A stretch of 64,000 bases of DNA from Asticcacaulis aquaticus (GCF_028550415.1 NZ_JAQQKX010000001.1:548137-612136), one strand, 5' to 3'. Counted from the first letter of the stretch, positions 1-8,612 are shown. Notes: generated by a model not told the origin, from the letters alone. Numbers and translations are program-made.

Positions 1-162
1 ATCGCGTACCGAGAGATCGGCACAAGCCGGGTATGCCAGCGCCGCAAACCCAGCCACGAGCGCACTCAGGGCCACCACGCGCACACGCCGAAGCCCGGAA
101 AGAGCGCGTGTGGGATCATGGGGGCGGCGATAGCCGCCCCTCCTTTCTCGTTTCACCAACAT
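1..162 (-). CDS. Secreted protein, N-terminal fragment (runs off the left edge)
   Basis: An open frame of 54 codons starts with ATG at 162 and is still open at base 1. A GGAGG ribosome site lies 7 bases ahead of the ATG, and the start is only 14 bases past the stop of the TonB receptor gene, so the two are probably cotranscribed. The product has a basic N-terminus, a hydrophobic stretch of about 17 residues (VVALSALVAGFAALA) and a likely signal peptidase I site after PACA, so it should be exported to the periplasm. The function cannot be told from 54 residues. Its place in a fecI-fecR-receptor operon suggests it helps handle whatever the receptor imports. Confidence 0.55.
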   Translation of the reverse strand, partial: MLVKRERRGGYRRPHDPTRALSGLRRVRVVALSALVAGFAALAYPACADLSVRD

Positions 163-176
163 TGATCAGCCTCCGA

Positions 177-2738
177 TTAGAAGCGCTTCTTCAGGCCGAT
201 CGACACAAACCGGCCTATGGCCGACGTGTTGGCGCTATCGAAATTTATGCCTTCCTGTGTTCGACCGGGACCATAGGCATAGGGCGGGTCGGCATCGAAA
301 AAGTTCTGCACGGCCAGAGTCAGATCGATATCCGAGAACATACCCTCCCCTGCCAATCGGTAGGCGATGGTCAGATCAACCGTGGTCCATGACGCCACAG
401 TGCGTTCGGGCGTAACGTAGGTATCCGTGGCGCTCGATAGGTAGTTGACGATCCCGGTGGTCACGATCGATCCGACCGACCAGGTCGCACCGGCTCGCGC
501 CCTGACCTTCGGCGCGTTGAACACTTTTCCGGTAAGGGTTTGCGGCGGCATCGACGCGATGGTCTGCTGTACGACTTTGAGCCACGTCGCCGATGCAAAC
601 AGATCGAGATCGCCGGTAGGCAGCTCGACGGGACCGCGTATAGCGAGGTCGATCCCGTCAATTTCCTGGCGGCTTACGTTGAGTTTGCGGTCGTCGACCA
701 GTGCGAGAAGGGTCGCGGGGTTATAGGTTTGGCCGCTGAAATTCGCAATCCGGCGCGCACCGGCGGTTGCTGTCGTCTGTTGTTGCGGCGTGGGGGCCAG
801 AACAACGAACGACGCGAAGTACGGGTTTGACAAGGCCTGAGTGAACGGTGTGACGGGTGCCAGCACCCGATCCCGGTAAGCGATGTTGAAGCGTGTGACC
901 GACAGACGTGAACCCGCCCAAAGTTCGGGCGACCAGTCGACACCGACCGTCCAGGTTTTCGCATGCTCAGGCTTGAGGTCGGGATTTCCGCCGACGAGCA
1001 GCATGGCGACGCCCGGCGTGGTCGATCCCATGACCTGTGCATTATACAGGATTGCGTTGAATGGCTGGGCCAGTTCGCTGAGTCCCGGCGCCTTGAAGGA
1101 GGTCCCCAGTGTTCCCCGGACGATCACACCCGGCACGGGTTGATACCGGACCCCATATTTGTAGGTCGAGGTCCGGTCATATCGGTCGTAATCTTCGACG
1201 CGCGTCGCCACGCTGAAGTCCAGCCGGTTCAGTCCGGTGCGGGTGTCCGATGGAGAAACCAGAGGCACGAGCGCTTCGGCATAGGCGAACGTTACGTTGC
1301 GACGAAACTGATCGACAAGCGGCGACCCCATGCTCGATTTCCGATAGTGCTCGTCGCGGTAGCCCACCCCGATTGCCAGCTTCAGAGGGCCCCCCGGCAG
1401 GGCCAGCAGCGTACCGTTGCCGGAGATTTCGCCAGACTTGAGTAGCGAACGGAACATATCCTTGTAAGGTGCGCTCGTTTGCGGGCTGTAGCGATAATAT
1501 CCGTACCCCCGCGAAATGGTGGCATCGGCGGTAATGGTCCAGTCACCGCCTGCGCGGTAGGTTAGGCCCGGGGCGATCATATAGCTACGCGAGCCGTTTT
1601 GCCCGGCGATCCGTTGATCGGTCTTGAAAAACTGAATTTTGACGTCGGATTCATGCTGGCTGACATAGGCATCCGCATTAAAGGTCAACCGCTCCGTGAT
1701 GTCCTGACCGATGTTGACGAAAAGGGACTTCCGCTCCGTTGGGCGCAACAGCGTGTTGAAGGGCGCGGCGCTGGCCGTTACCTCGCGATCGGTCGTCAGA
1801 ATTTCGTCCTGCTTGCCGTATTCGACATTCGCGAGCAGATGCCCCCCTGTCCACGTATGGCCGGCGAGCACATTATAGACCTGCTCAAAACCACCACCTT
1901 GGGTCGCGCCGCCTATGCGCGCGCCCAGTTGAACCCCGCTGTAGTCTTTGCGGGTGATGAAATTTGCCACCCCCGCAACAGCATCAGACCCGTAGAGTGC
2001 CGAAGCTCCATCGGCGATAATCTCCACGCGCTCCAAAGCCCCCAATGGCAACCCCGAAATGTCGCTGCCACCGAACGGTCCGTCTGAGGCTAAGCGGTGG
2101 CCATTCACCAGCACGAGGTTGGCGTCCGTCCCCAGGCCGCGCAGGTTGAGGGTCGACGAATTGAACGAGTTATTGTTTTGCTCGACCGGCGTTTGCATGA
2201 CGCCGGGGTTCTGGCCGCCCGCGAAGGATTGGGGTATCGAACGCGCCAAATCCCCTGCATTGCTGTAGCCTGAACGTTCGATATCCTTACGCGTGATGAG
2301 CGTTACCGGTGAAGCGGGCGCGGCGTTCCGCAGCCGCGTACCCGTGACCACTACCTCGGTCGGTTCAGCTTCGACGGCAACGGGCGTGTTTCCTCCCCCT
2401 TGCCTCTCCGACACCTTTAGGTAAATCGCGCCGTCCACCTCCGATGCGATAACGAAACGGGTGTTGGCCAGAAGGGCCCCGAGGGCTTCCTTGCGGGTGT
2501 AGCTACCATTCAGAGCGGGCGCGGTCGTCTTATTTGCTTCGCCAAAGTCGAACATGATCGCAACACCGGCCTGACGGGCGTATTCGTTCAGGGCGGCGGC
2601 GGTCGATTTGGCTTCGATATGATATGTGCGCTTGCCATCATCAGCGCCGACACATGACACAGACCCGATAATCATTGCGGTGGCGAGCGCCCAGGCCGAG
2701 GTGCGGCTGGCCCAGTAGGAACGCGATTTTACAAACAT
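177..2738 (-). CDS. TonB-dependent receptor with N-terminal STN signalling domain
   Basis: Outer-membrane receptor of 853 residues. A signal peptide (about 1-32) is followed by a secretin/TonB short N-terminal domain (about 40-110). Then come a TonB-box-like EVVVTGTRL near 128-136, a plug domain and a 22-strand-type barrel ending in the aromatic residue F (SIGLKKRF), as usual for outer-membrane proteins. In FecA-type receptors the STN domain contacts the anti-sigma factor FecR when ligand binds. The fecR and fecI genes directly upstream in the same direction fit that circuit. The plug (SNAGDLARSIPQ, then a run of N and S residues) resembles the large receptors of Caulobacterales and sphingomonads that take up complex carbon sources or siderophores. 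The ligand is not known. Confidence 0.93.
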   Translation of the reverse strand: MFVKSRSYWASRTSAWALATAMIIGSVSCVGADDGKRTYHIEAKSTAAALNEYARQAGVAIMFDFGEANKTTAPALNGSYTRKEALGALLANTRFVIASEVDGAIYLKVSERQGGGNTPVAVEAEPTEVVVTGTRLRNAAPASPVTLITRKDIERSGYSNAGDLARSIPQSFAGGQNPGVMQTPVEQNNNSFNSSTLNLRGLGTDANLVLVNGHRLASDGPFGGSDISGLPLGALERVEIIADGASALYGSDAVAGVANFITRKDYSGVQLGARIGGATQGGGFEQVYNVLAGHTWTGGHLLANVEYGKQDEILTTDREVTASAAPFNTLLRPTERKSLFVNIGQDITERLTFNADAYVSQHESDVKIQFFKTDQRIAGQNGSRSYMIAPGLTYRAGGDWTITADATISRGYGYYRYSPQTSAPYKDMFRSLLKSGEISGNGTLLALPGGPLKLAIGVGYRDEHYRKSSMGSPLVDQFRRNVTFAYAEALVPLVSPSDTRTGLNRLDFSVATRVEDYDRYDRTSTYKYGVRYQPVPGVIVRGTLGTSFKAPGLSELAQPFNAILYNAQVMGSTTPGVAMLLVGGNPDLKPEHAKTWTVGVDWSPELWAGSRLSVTRFNIAYRDRVLAPVTPFTQALSNPYFASFVVLAPTPQQQTTATAGARRIANFSGQTYNPATLLALVDDRKLNVSRQEIDGIDLAIRGPVELPTGDLDLFASATWLKVVQQTIASMPPQTLTGKVFNAPKVRARAGATWSVGSIVTTGIVNYLSSATDTYVTPERTVASWTTVDLTIAYRLAGEGMFSDIDLTLAVQNFFDADPPYAYGPGRTQEGINFDSANTSAIGRFVSIGLKKRF

Positions 2739-2853
2739 GAAGTTATCCCCTCAGACATACGTCACTTTCGTGACAGGCGCGATATACAGCGCCGAGGACA
2801 TCGAACCCCTAGTTCTGACGGTATGCCTTGATCCCTAGACGGATGGTTCTCGT

Positions 2854-3792
2854 TTATCGCGAAAGAATGATGCTGTGGCCTTCCTGCGTCACATGAATAC
2901 CGAATGAAGCTTCCAAACCGGCCAGTAGTTTCGCCGGATCTCGGTTGGTGAAGCGGCCCCCGACGGGTATGGCCCCCAATTCGGGATTGGCGATAATGAT
3001 CTTCTTGTCGCCGTAGCGATTCAGTTCTTCGACCACTTCACTCAGCACCTGACCGTTGAGCACCAGCTCGTCGTTGCGCCAGCCGGTCAGGAAATTGACA
3101 TCGTCAGGTGAGACGGGGCGTACCCTGTCAGTTTCGGGGGTCAGCAAAAGCCCCTGATGCGCACCAACCTGCACGACCTTACCCATAGCGGCCTCGACTG
3201 TCGCCGCGCCGGACAGGCTGATCAGGTCGAGCGACTGGTCGCGTAAACGGGCCACGTATTCACCCGGGCCCAGTTCCGCCACGTTTTTTCCGGCACGCAA
3301 TCGAAGCGGCTGAGCGCCCACCGCGACCTTTATCGCCACCTCGCCGCGTTCCAGCCACAGATCCCGGCGGCCTTTGTCCAGTTTCCATGCGGCTTTGGTG
3401 TTGGTGTTCAGTTCGACCTGGCCCCCATCGGGGAACGGCACGATCTTGCGTTCGCCTACCGCGGTTTCCGCTTGAACGCGGGAGTTGCCAAAATTGATGG
3501 CGAGTGCGCCGATGGCAATAGCACCAATGACGGCCGCCGCCGCGCGGCCGGTGGTCAGAAACCCGCGGCGTGTCGGTCGCGGCAAAGGTTCGATAGGCGC
3601 GGTGAGGCCGCGTAATTTCTCCAGTTGGCGCATGGAGGCATACACCTTGGCGAAGGCGACGGCGTGCTGCGGATCAGCGTCGCGCCAAGCCTCGAAATCG
3701 GCATGGCTCCCCTCACCGCTATCCATCCGCGCAAACCACTGGGCGGCGGTTTCCGCGATGTCGTCGGCGGATGCTGGAGATTCCGATGTCAT
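2854..3792 (-). CDS. FecR-family anti-sigma factor
   Basis: Inner-membrane signal transducer of 312 residues. The cytoplasmic N-terminus holds the DUF4880-type motif (AAQWFARMDSG, then FEAWRDADPQHAVAFAKV, about 16-50). A single membrane span covers about residues 83-102, and the FecR domain (about 105-205, with GERKIVPFPDGG and LWLERGEVAI) lies in the periplasm. The last 70 residues (LSEVVEELNRYGDKKI and GGRFTNRDPAKLLAGLEASFGI) resemble the STN/DUF4974 fold that docks on the receptor. The gene sits between the sigma factor and the receptor, the usual order fecI-fecR-fecA, and would hold the sigma factor inactive until the receptor is occupied. Confidence 0.93.
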   Translation of the reverse strand: MTSESPASADDIAETAAQWFARMDSGEGSHADFEAWRDADPQHAVAFAKVYASMRQLEKLRGLTAPIEPLPRPTRRGFLTTGRAAAAVIGAIAIGALAINFGNSRVQAETAVGERKIVPFPDGGQVELNTNTKAAWKLDKGRRDLWLERGEVAIKVAVGAQPLRLRAGKNVAELGPGEYVARLRDQSLDLISLSGAATVEAAMGKVVQVGAHQGLLLTPETDRVRPVSPDDVNFLTGWRNDELVLNGQVLSEVVEELNRYGDKKIIIANPELGAIPVGGRFTNRDPAKLLAGLEASFGIHVTQEGHSIILSR

Positions 3793-3871
3793 ACGTGCGC
3801 CACCCCGTAGAGGCCCGAGACCTCACCCGGGCACCGATGGCCCGAAGCATAATGCAATTTAAAGCGGTAGT

Positions 3872-4477
3872 CTAATCGCGGGCGGGGCGTTTTCGAGTGG
3901 TGTGCTGGGAATCCCGCACCATTTCCAGCCCCTGGCGATCAACGACGCCCATATTGGCGGCTTCGACGGCTTGCTTAAACAGCAATGCCCCTCGGGTCAG
4001 ATGATACTCGACGCCCTTGACGGTCATGCCTAAGCGATGGGCGATCACCTTGATCGGTAAGGCGTCCAGCCGGCGCATCAGCAACACTCGACGGGTCATA
4101 TCCGGCAGGGAGTGAATGGCGTCCATGCCGACTCGCACCTGCTCGCGCACCGAGAAGGTCTCGTAACCGTCCAAGTCCTGCGCCGCATATTCCAGGGTCT
4201 CGAAATCCGGAAGGGCGGACATCCGTACGACCTGCGCGCGCCGGACGTGCTTCAGACCCAGATTGAACACCATGCGCATGACGTAGGTGCGGGGCACGGC
4301 AATCGACCGCCAAGCCTCCCCGGTCAACAAGGTCGCATAGACGTCATGCACCAGATCGCGGGCGCTCTCCCCCTCACCTGTCAGCCGCTTCGCAACCCAC
4401 AGGTACTGTTTTTCGTAAGGCGCCACGAGGTCGGCGAACCAACGATCGACATCCCGTATCCAAACACCGTTACTCAT
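3872..4477 (-). CDS. ECF sigma factor, FecI type
   Basis: RNA polymerase sigma factor of 201 residues with region 2 near the N-terminus (VAKRLTGEGESARDLVHDVYATLL) and region 4 (LPDMTRRVLLMRRLDALPIKVIAHRLGMTVKGVEYHLTRG) as the DNA-binding helix-turn-helix. It should direct polymerase to the receptor operon when FecR releases it. It is the first gene of the leftward fecI-fecR-receptor group. The start lies 63 bases from a palindromic operator shared with the divergent XRE genes, so an XRE protein may also control this operon (inference). Confidence 0.92.
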   Translation of the reverse strand: MSNGVWIRDVDRWFADLVAPYEKQYLWVAKRLTGEGESARDLVHDVYATLLTGEAWRSIAVPRTYVMRMVFNLGLKHVRRAQVVRMSALPDFETLEYAAQDLDGYETFSVREQVRVGMDAIHSLPDMTRRVLLMRRLDALPIKVIAHRLGMTVKGVEYHLTRGALLFKQAVEAANMGVVDRQGLEMVRDSQHTTRKRPARD

Positions 4478-4540
4478 GGCTTTCTCAGCGCCTATAAAAT
4501 TATTTGTAGCGGCCTATCCTGACCTAAGTGAAATCTGAGT

Positions 4541-4556
4541 ATGGATCACGATCCAT
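4541..4556. promoter_or_regulatory. Palindromic operator copy 1
   Basis: The sequence ATGGATCACGATCCAT has two perfect 7-base arms around a 2-base centre. It is one of three near-identical sites around the two XRE genes. It lies in the divergent spacer between the sigma factor gene and the first XRE gene, exactly 32 bases (about three helical turns) from copy 2, so two dimers could bind the same DNA face. Confidence 0.7.
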
Positions 4557-4572
4557 GAAATTCAAGCTAAAT

Positions 4573-4588
4573 ATGGATCATGATCCAT
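4573..4588. promoter_or_regulatory. Palindromic operator copy 2
   Basis: ATGGATCATGATCCAT is a perfect 16-base palindrome, 35 bases before the start of the first XRE gene. The position suits autorepression. Confidence 0.75.
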
Positions 4589-4623
4589 GGCGGTAAACAT
4601 CTGTTTGTTCGACGTTTACTCGT

Positions 4624-4896
4624 ATGAAGCCCGAAGCAATATTAGGTTGGAACTTAAGAAGAATTCGACTGGAGAAAAACTTTTCCCAGGAAGAGGTTGC
4701 GTTTCGTTTGGGAACGGCAGATCAAAAATATATAAGTCGAATCGAAAGTGGAGACCAAAACATTACCTGTCGAACGGCCTTTCGACTTGCAGCAGCGATA
4801 TGTATAGATCCAAGCGAGCTTTTCGATACAACTAAATTGCCCCACAAATATCAATCGCTACTTAAGTCACTATACGACCCCCTTGTTAACAATTGA
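4624..4896 (+). CDS. XRE-family transcriptional regulator (first of tandem pair)
   Basis: A 90-residue protein made almost entirely of a lambda-repressor-like helix-turn-helix (about 8-66: LGWNLRRIRL, SQEEVAFRLG, YISRIESGDQN, LAAAICIDPSELF). It has no ligand domain, as in small repressors of mobile elements and restriction-modification control proteins. It is clearly a paralogue of the protein encoded just downstream, and its promoter region holds two copies of the 16-base palindrome that recurs before that gene. Autoregulation through the palindromes is likely but inferred. The coding sequence is AT-rich against its left neighbours, suggesting transfer. Confidence 0.85.
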   Translation: MKPEAILGWNLRRIRLEKNFSQEEVAFRLGTADQKYISRIESGDQNITCRTAFRLAAAICIDPSELFDTTKLPHKYQSLLKSLYDPLVNN

Positions 4897-4912
4897 TCGA
4901 ATTTGACGCTTG

Positions 4913-4928
4913 ATGGATCATGATCCAT
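4913..4928. promoter_or_regulatory. Palindromic operator copy 3
   Basis: A second perfect copy of ATGGATCATGATCCAT, 33 bases ahead of the second XRE gene. This matches the 35-base distance of copy 2 from the first XRE gene, so each regulator gene appears to have its own operator. Confidence 0.75.
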
Positions 4929-4961
4929 GGCGCGATTTTGTTACATTGCCATGCTTAACCC

Positions 4962-5249
4962 ATGGATGTTGAACGATTAATTGGCTGGAATTTCCGACGC
5001 CTCCGCATGCAGCAAGATCTGTCTCAGGAAGAGATGGCGTTGCGATTAGGCAGTGTGGATCAAGCTTACATCAGTCAGTTAGAGTCCGGAGGAAGAAACC
5101 CCACCGGGCGCACTATTTATAGATTGGCTCGGGTGCTCGACGTGAACCCTGGTGAATTGTTTTCAATTGAGGACGCGCCCTCTGATATTGTTGGCAATCC
5201 AGATGAAATCCTAACGTCGGTATCTACACACGGAAAAAGACGACGTTAG
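4962..5249 (+). CDS. XRE-family transcriptional regulator (second of tandem pair)
   Basis: A 95-residue helix-turn-helix protein (IGWNFRRLRM, SQEEMALRLG, YISQLESGGRNP, LARVLDVNPGELF), about half identical to the preceding XRE protein over the domain by eye. A short polar tail ends in KRRR. The gene starts 65 bases after its paralogue and has its own palindromic operator. The two may have arisen by duplication and may cross-regulate. Nearby genes are damaged, so whether the pair still controls a working target is unclear. The divergent fecI operon is the closest intact candidate. Confidence 0.85.
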   Translation: MDVERLIGWNFRRLRMQQDLSQEEMALRLGSVDQAYISQLESGGRNPTGRTIYRLARVLDVNPGELFSIEDAPSDIVGNPDEILTSVSTHGKRRR

Positions 5250-5288
5250 AGAAGTGATACTCAAGGCGATAGACGTTCAACGTTTGAG

Positions 5289-6302
5289 TCACTTTACTTC
5301 GGCCCACGTGTAGGTAAAGGAATCGGGTGAAGCACCGAAGGCATGTTGGAAGGCTTGCTTAGTGCTGTTCGTCATATCCTCTTTGGAATGCTTGCTGGTA
5401 AGCCAGCCAAATTCATAATTAAATGGCCCATCGGACAATATCCACTGCCTCACAAGATCATAGTTTATGACATTCGCGTAGAATGCAGTCAGTGTTTTTA
5501 CTGCATTCTCCTCGCTTACGCCCGGTATTGCGCGGGGAAATATGCCATCATCGTCAGCTTTATCTGTAAAAAGCGATAGGTGTTTTAGGAATAAGTTCGT
5601 TATATCTTGCGACGCCCGCGCTCCAGTCATCCATGCACCAGGCCAGCAAAAAAATTCCGGACGGCTTAGTTTATCATCGCAAAATGCTAAAAAATGGGAG
5701 GACATCACTCTGACTACAATGTTGCTCAAGTCATATGTAAAGCCTCTTTTTTCCTCCATCAGCTTTGCTACTGGGCTGTGCTCCTGCCATTCTACGATAT
5801 GCTCAATTACAGCAAGGGGATGATCATATCCGCAAGAGCTTGTAAGGATGTCCGCCGCCTCTGCGTATTGGGTGAACGAATATTCGGTTATTAGAGAAAG
5901 AACTTGTTTCTCGTCCCGGGCCGCTTGGCAAAGCCTCACAAAGCGGATTCCTGCATCGACGTCGATTAGGAAATTTTCAAAAGATTCAATCTGAATCGGA
6001 AAACCACGCGAGGGATTTATTGCGATGTCCAGAATTAGCATAAACAATGCGACGGCGGGATCGTCAATTTCTGACGGCACCGCTCCAGTAATTTCAAGGA
6101 ATGCGTCAAAAGCTTCGCCGTATTCGCCGTCCAACATTCCTTTTTGGCGCCAACCTGCTAAATTCGGCGCGTCTTCTAACGCGAATGATAAAAACTGGAG
6201 CTGGATAAATCGCGCCTGCCCCTCATACAAAGCATGCGTTCCAATCGGCGATACTCGAACTGGTCCTTGATAAACAAATCCATCAATTCCAGCACGTTCC
6301 AC
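5289..6302 (-). CDS. C-terminal part of split HExxH protein (GTG restart after in-frame TAA)
   Basis: Open frame of 337 residues beginning with GTG directly after the TAA that ends the upstream reading frame, in the same frame. Near its start is THALYEGQARF. In many HExxH zinc peptidases a Glu in such a L-x-E-G-x-A motif is the third metal ligand. The HExxH motif itself is in the upstream piece, so the two pieces look like one protein of about 558 residues cut by a single nonsense codon. The rest is mainly helical with no motif I recognise. It could be a pseudogene, a read-through product, or two coupled genes. Confidence 0.6.
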   Translation of the reverse strand: MERAGIDGFVYQGPVRVSPIGTHALYEGQARFIQLQFLSFALEDAPNLAGWRQKGMLDGEYGEAFDAFLEITGAVPSEIDDPAVALFMLILDIAINPSRGFPIQIESFENFLIDVDAGIRFVRLCQAARDEKQVLSLITEYSFTQYAEAADILTSSCGYDHPLAVIEHIVEWQEHSPVAKLMEEKRGFTYDLSNIVVRVMSSHFLAFCDDKLSRPEFFCWPGAWMTGARASQDITNLFLKHLSLFTDKADDDGIFPRAIPGVSEENAVKTLTAFYANVINYDLVRQWILSDGPFNYEFGWLTSKHSKEDMTNSTKQAFQHAFGASPDSFTYTWAEVK

Positions 6303-6965
6303 TTATTTAAAGCTATCCTCCCAATGTTTTACGCCCGGTAAAATTTTATTTTCTGAATCGAAAGTAGATTGCATCAACGCGACTGCATGAATATAAGATA
6401 TCCAATAACTATGACCCATACTTTCAAAATAACGATCTTCAGAAGCGGCAAAAATATTTTTCGGTTTAAATGATAGATACCTATAATACATAGCGTCTAT
6501 GGCATTATTGACTATTGTATTTGCTTGAGACAATAATTCAGAATCATCTCCACTACGCATCTTACTTTCAGCCCATGATTTTATAGGTTTATGATTTACA
6601 CCTCCTTCTACTAAGTTTGCCAGCCTCTGTGAATTTTCATGGACAATGGCAGGAATTTGAAAACTTGTAATTAAGCCTGACGTAGATCCTACGTGTTGCC
6701 ACCAGTGAACAGTCTCATGCAAATAAGTCGAATATGCAAAAACCATATCCGCTGTTATTTCGCGTGCCGGTATTAGACCATTTTGTGACTTTGCTGCCGC
6801 GACCGCAGCATCAACCAACCGGTGAACTTGCGGATTCAATCTTAATACGAACTTATCTGTAGTGTATGTACCGCGAGCGTTTAGACAGGCATTAAAATCT
6901 CCAGCCTCCAATTCAACTGAGGTTGGCGTATCCAGTAAGCCGACGTCGCCAGCGAAATTTGCCAT
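6303..6965 (-). CDS. N-terminal part of split HExxH putative metallopeptidase
   Basis: A 220-residue frame starting at ATG 6965, preceded by GGAGAA 6 bases upstream. A longer frame starting at 7049 adds residues that look non-coding. The motif LHETVHWWQH places His83, Glu84 and His87 as a HExxH zinc site. TVHWWQHVGST is typical of a little-studied group of putative metal-dependent hydrolases. The frame stops at TAA (6303-6305) and continues unbroken in the same frame for 337 more codons that carry the probable third ligand. The DNA is AT-rich compared with the window average. The function is unknown. Confidence 0.6.
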   Translation of the reverse strand: MANFAGDVGLLDTPTSVELEAGDFNACLNARGTYTTDKFVLRLNPQVHRLVDAAVAAAKSQNGLIPAREITADMVFAYSTYLHETVHWWQHVGSTSGLITSFQIPAIVHENSQRLANLVEGGVNHKPIKSWAESKMRSGDDSELLSQANTIVNNAIDAMYYRYLSFKPKNIFAASEDRYFESMGHSYWISYIHAVALMQSTFDSENKILPGVKHWEDSFK

Positions 6966-7129
6966 TTCAGTTCTCCAATTGACCTCTTCGATAGAAGCTG
7001 TATGCGATAAAAGCCACCACCTACGCAACCATATAGCGATTGAAATCAACCAAAACTTGGTAAATTATGCCCTGCGTTTACTATCGGCGCTGCGTTTTTT
7101 TATGAAGCGATCCACGGTCAAAAGAGCAT

Positions 7130-7922
7130 CTATTTCAGCAAGTCACTATAGGCTCCGGCAATCATTGACTTGGAATAGTTTATTAGCCTCTTAATTCTAA
7201 GACGCATAAAGTCTGAGCCATTCGACCAATTTTCCGTTGCCCTTTCTCCAAAAAGGGTAAGCGCGATCTCGCGCTGGCTCGCACCTGTAGCGTGCGCATC
7301 ATAGGCACGGAGCGCTTGTACCCAGCGCTCTGCTTTCGTCTCAGCCGGATAAAGCTTGGAAACGAACTGGCCATGTTGATGCAGACCCACCAGTCGGCGC
7401 AGGCTCATTACTCGGGTTTCCAAGTGCCTGAATCCTGACAAGGCATATCGCAGATATACCGGTCCATTCAGCACTGTCCCTTCAAGTACAAAGAGTTGAA
7501 GGTGATGCACCCCATCTGTCAGCAATACGACTTCGAAGCCTTCCTCCAATACCAGGACCGTCGCGAGCCCGCGGTAGAGATGGATATCGAAAGCATTTTC
7601 GGTGGCGTACGCAGGTAAAGTGCGGACAAGCAGAACGGATTTATCCCAATCTGGCCGCCAGAATACCCGAGCGCGGTCACCCAACCGTCCTTCGTTATGG
7701 GCGAAAGGATACCCCCCAGTGGCCAGCATCCGTCGCGGAACGCGCGCGGATGATCTGAACTTCATTTTGACTGTGGTCACCGTCGTGCGACAAATCTGGT
7801 TTTGAGCGGACTTGGTACAGAGGGTTGCGACGTAACCAAGCCCATGCCCAGCCGACCCTATCCATCTCGGTCAATGGCTGGTACGCAGCCGCGTCTTTCC
7901 AGTCTCCCGCATACAGGGGCAT
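7130..7922 (-). pseudogene. DUF6499-DUF2285 protein gene with a frameshift
   Basis: The start at 7922 has GGAG 7 bases upstream. The first 70 or so codons give a DUF6499-type N-terminus (DWKDAAAYQPL, WAWAWLRRNPLY) up to HWGVSF. The reading then goes out of phase near 7700 and resumes in another frame with GRLGDRARVFWRPDWDK, continuing through a DUF2285 domain (AYDAHATGASQREIALTLFGE, RLRIKRLINYSKSMIAGAY, LL) to 7130. Related intact proteins of about 250 residues read straight through this point. They are common in integrative elements and plasmids of alphaproteobacteria, near transfer or replication genes. One indel explains the break, either a real mutation or a sequencing error. Confidence 0.75.
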
Positions 7923-8275
7923 TAGCTCACTCCATGCTTAGGACATTGACTGCATTAAGATTATCCATTCGCCAAAGTACCATAATGCCGTTTTCGCATT
8001 TGCGAAATAAATTTATCCACAGACCTCACTAAATAATCGCAAAAACCTCTTTTGGTTGTGAAAAGGTCACAAGCTCACGCGGCCCGTTAGGACGTGCGGC
8101 TAAATTCCCAACTTCTGAGGGAAAGCATACAGACCTAAGCTGTTCGATGACTCAAACGTGCCAAATCGAGATGATGCAAAGGGAACTCCAATTTCTGAAG
8201 TGTCCGCTTATTTTACAGATTTGGCTGGTCAAGAATTTACGGATTTATTAATATGGTTCCGAAAATGTTCTTTTT

Positions 8276-8302
8276 TTAGCACTCCCCCCTCTTGAGTGCT
8301 AA
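8276..8302. promoter_or_regulatory. CIRCE element (HrcA operator), perfect consensus
   Basis: TTAGCACTC-N9-GAGTGCTAA, with every base of both 9-base arms matching the known CIRCE consensus. The HrcA repressor binds this site, normally ahead of groESL or dnaK. Here no chaperone gene follows. The next rightward gene is the Trip13 ATPase of a CBASS operon at 8748, and the next leftward gene is the broken DUF6499/DUF2285 gene at 7922. Confidence 0.92.
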
Positions 8303-8490
8303 CCGGTCGATGTGTTACCATATCTGGTAGACAATCGAAAAATACACCCACTAAATCTGCCCCAACACTGGACAACGACGCGGAATCAAACCACAAGTGG
8401 AAGGTTTAAAATTTCGTTAGCGCGAATCATCGAAGTGCGTTAACTGGATAATATGGGGGAGAAATCTCACATCCCGACGCGACTTCGCTA

Positions 8491-8508
8491 GGCTCGAAGA
8501 GTCGAGCC
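8491..8508. other. Perfect hairpin in CBASS leader region
   Basis: GGCTCGA-AGAG-TCGAGCC forms a 7-bp stem with a 4-base loop. No run of T follows, so it is not a simple terminator. It may be part of a structured leader RNA. Confidence 0.4.
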
Positions 8509-8563
8509 CGCGCCTGAAAATCTTCGCGTAATGAGTAGCCCGGCTTTGGCCGAAATCGAAATT

Positions 8564-8612
8564 GGAAGAGGACACAAGCCTGACTTGGCGGTCCTAGATT
8601 GCGCCCTCTTCC
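8564..8612. other. Inverted repeat in CBASS leader region
   Basis: GGAAGAGG at 8564-8571 pairs with CCTCTTCC at 8605-8612, leaving 33 bases between. On the plus strand a transcript could fold here, just 135 bases ahead of the Trip13 gene. Confidence 0.35.

Noticed and set aside
4587..4835. An overlapping frame at the first XRE gene
   Set aside because: It lacks any motif, starts inside the operator and overlaps a clear helix-turn-helix gene.
5259..5289. A terminator between the XRE gene and the HExxH gene
   Set aside because: ACTCAA pairs with TTGAGT, but the loop is long and no T run follows.
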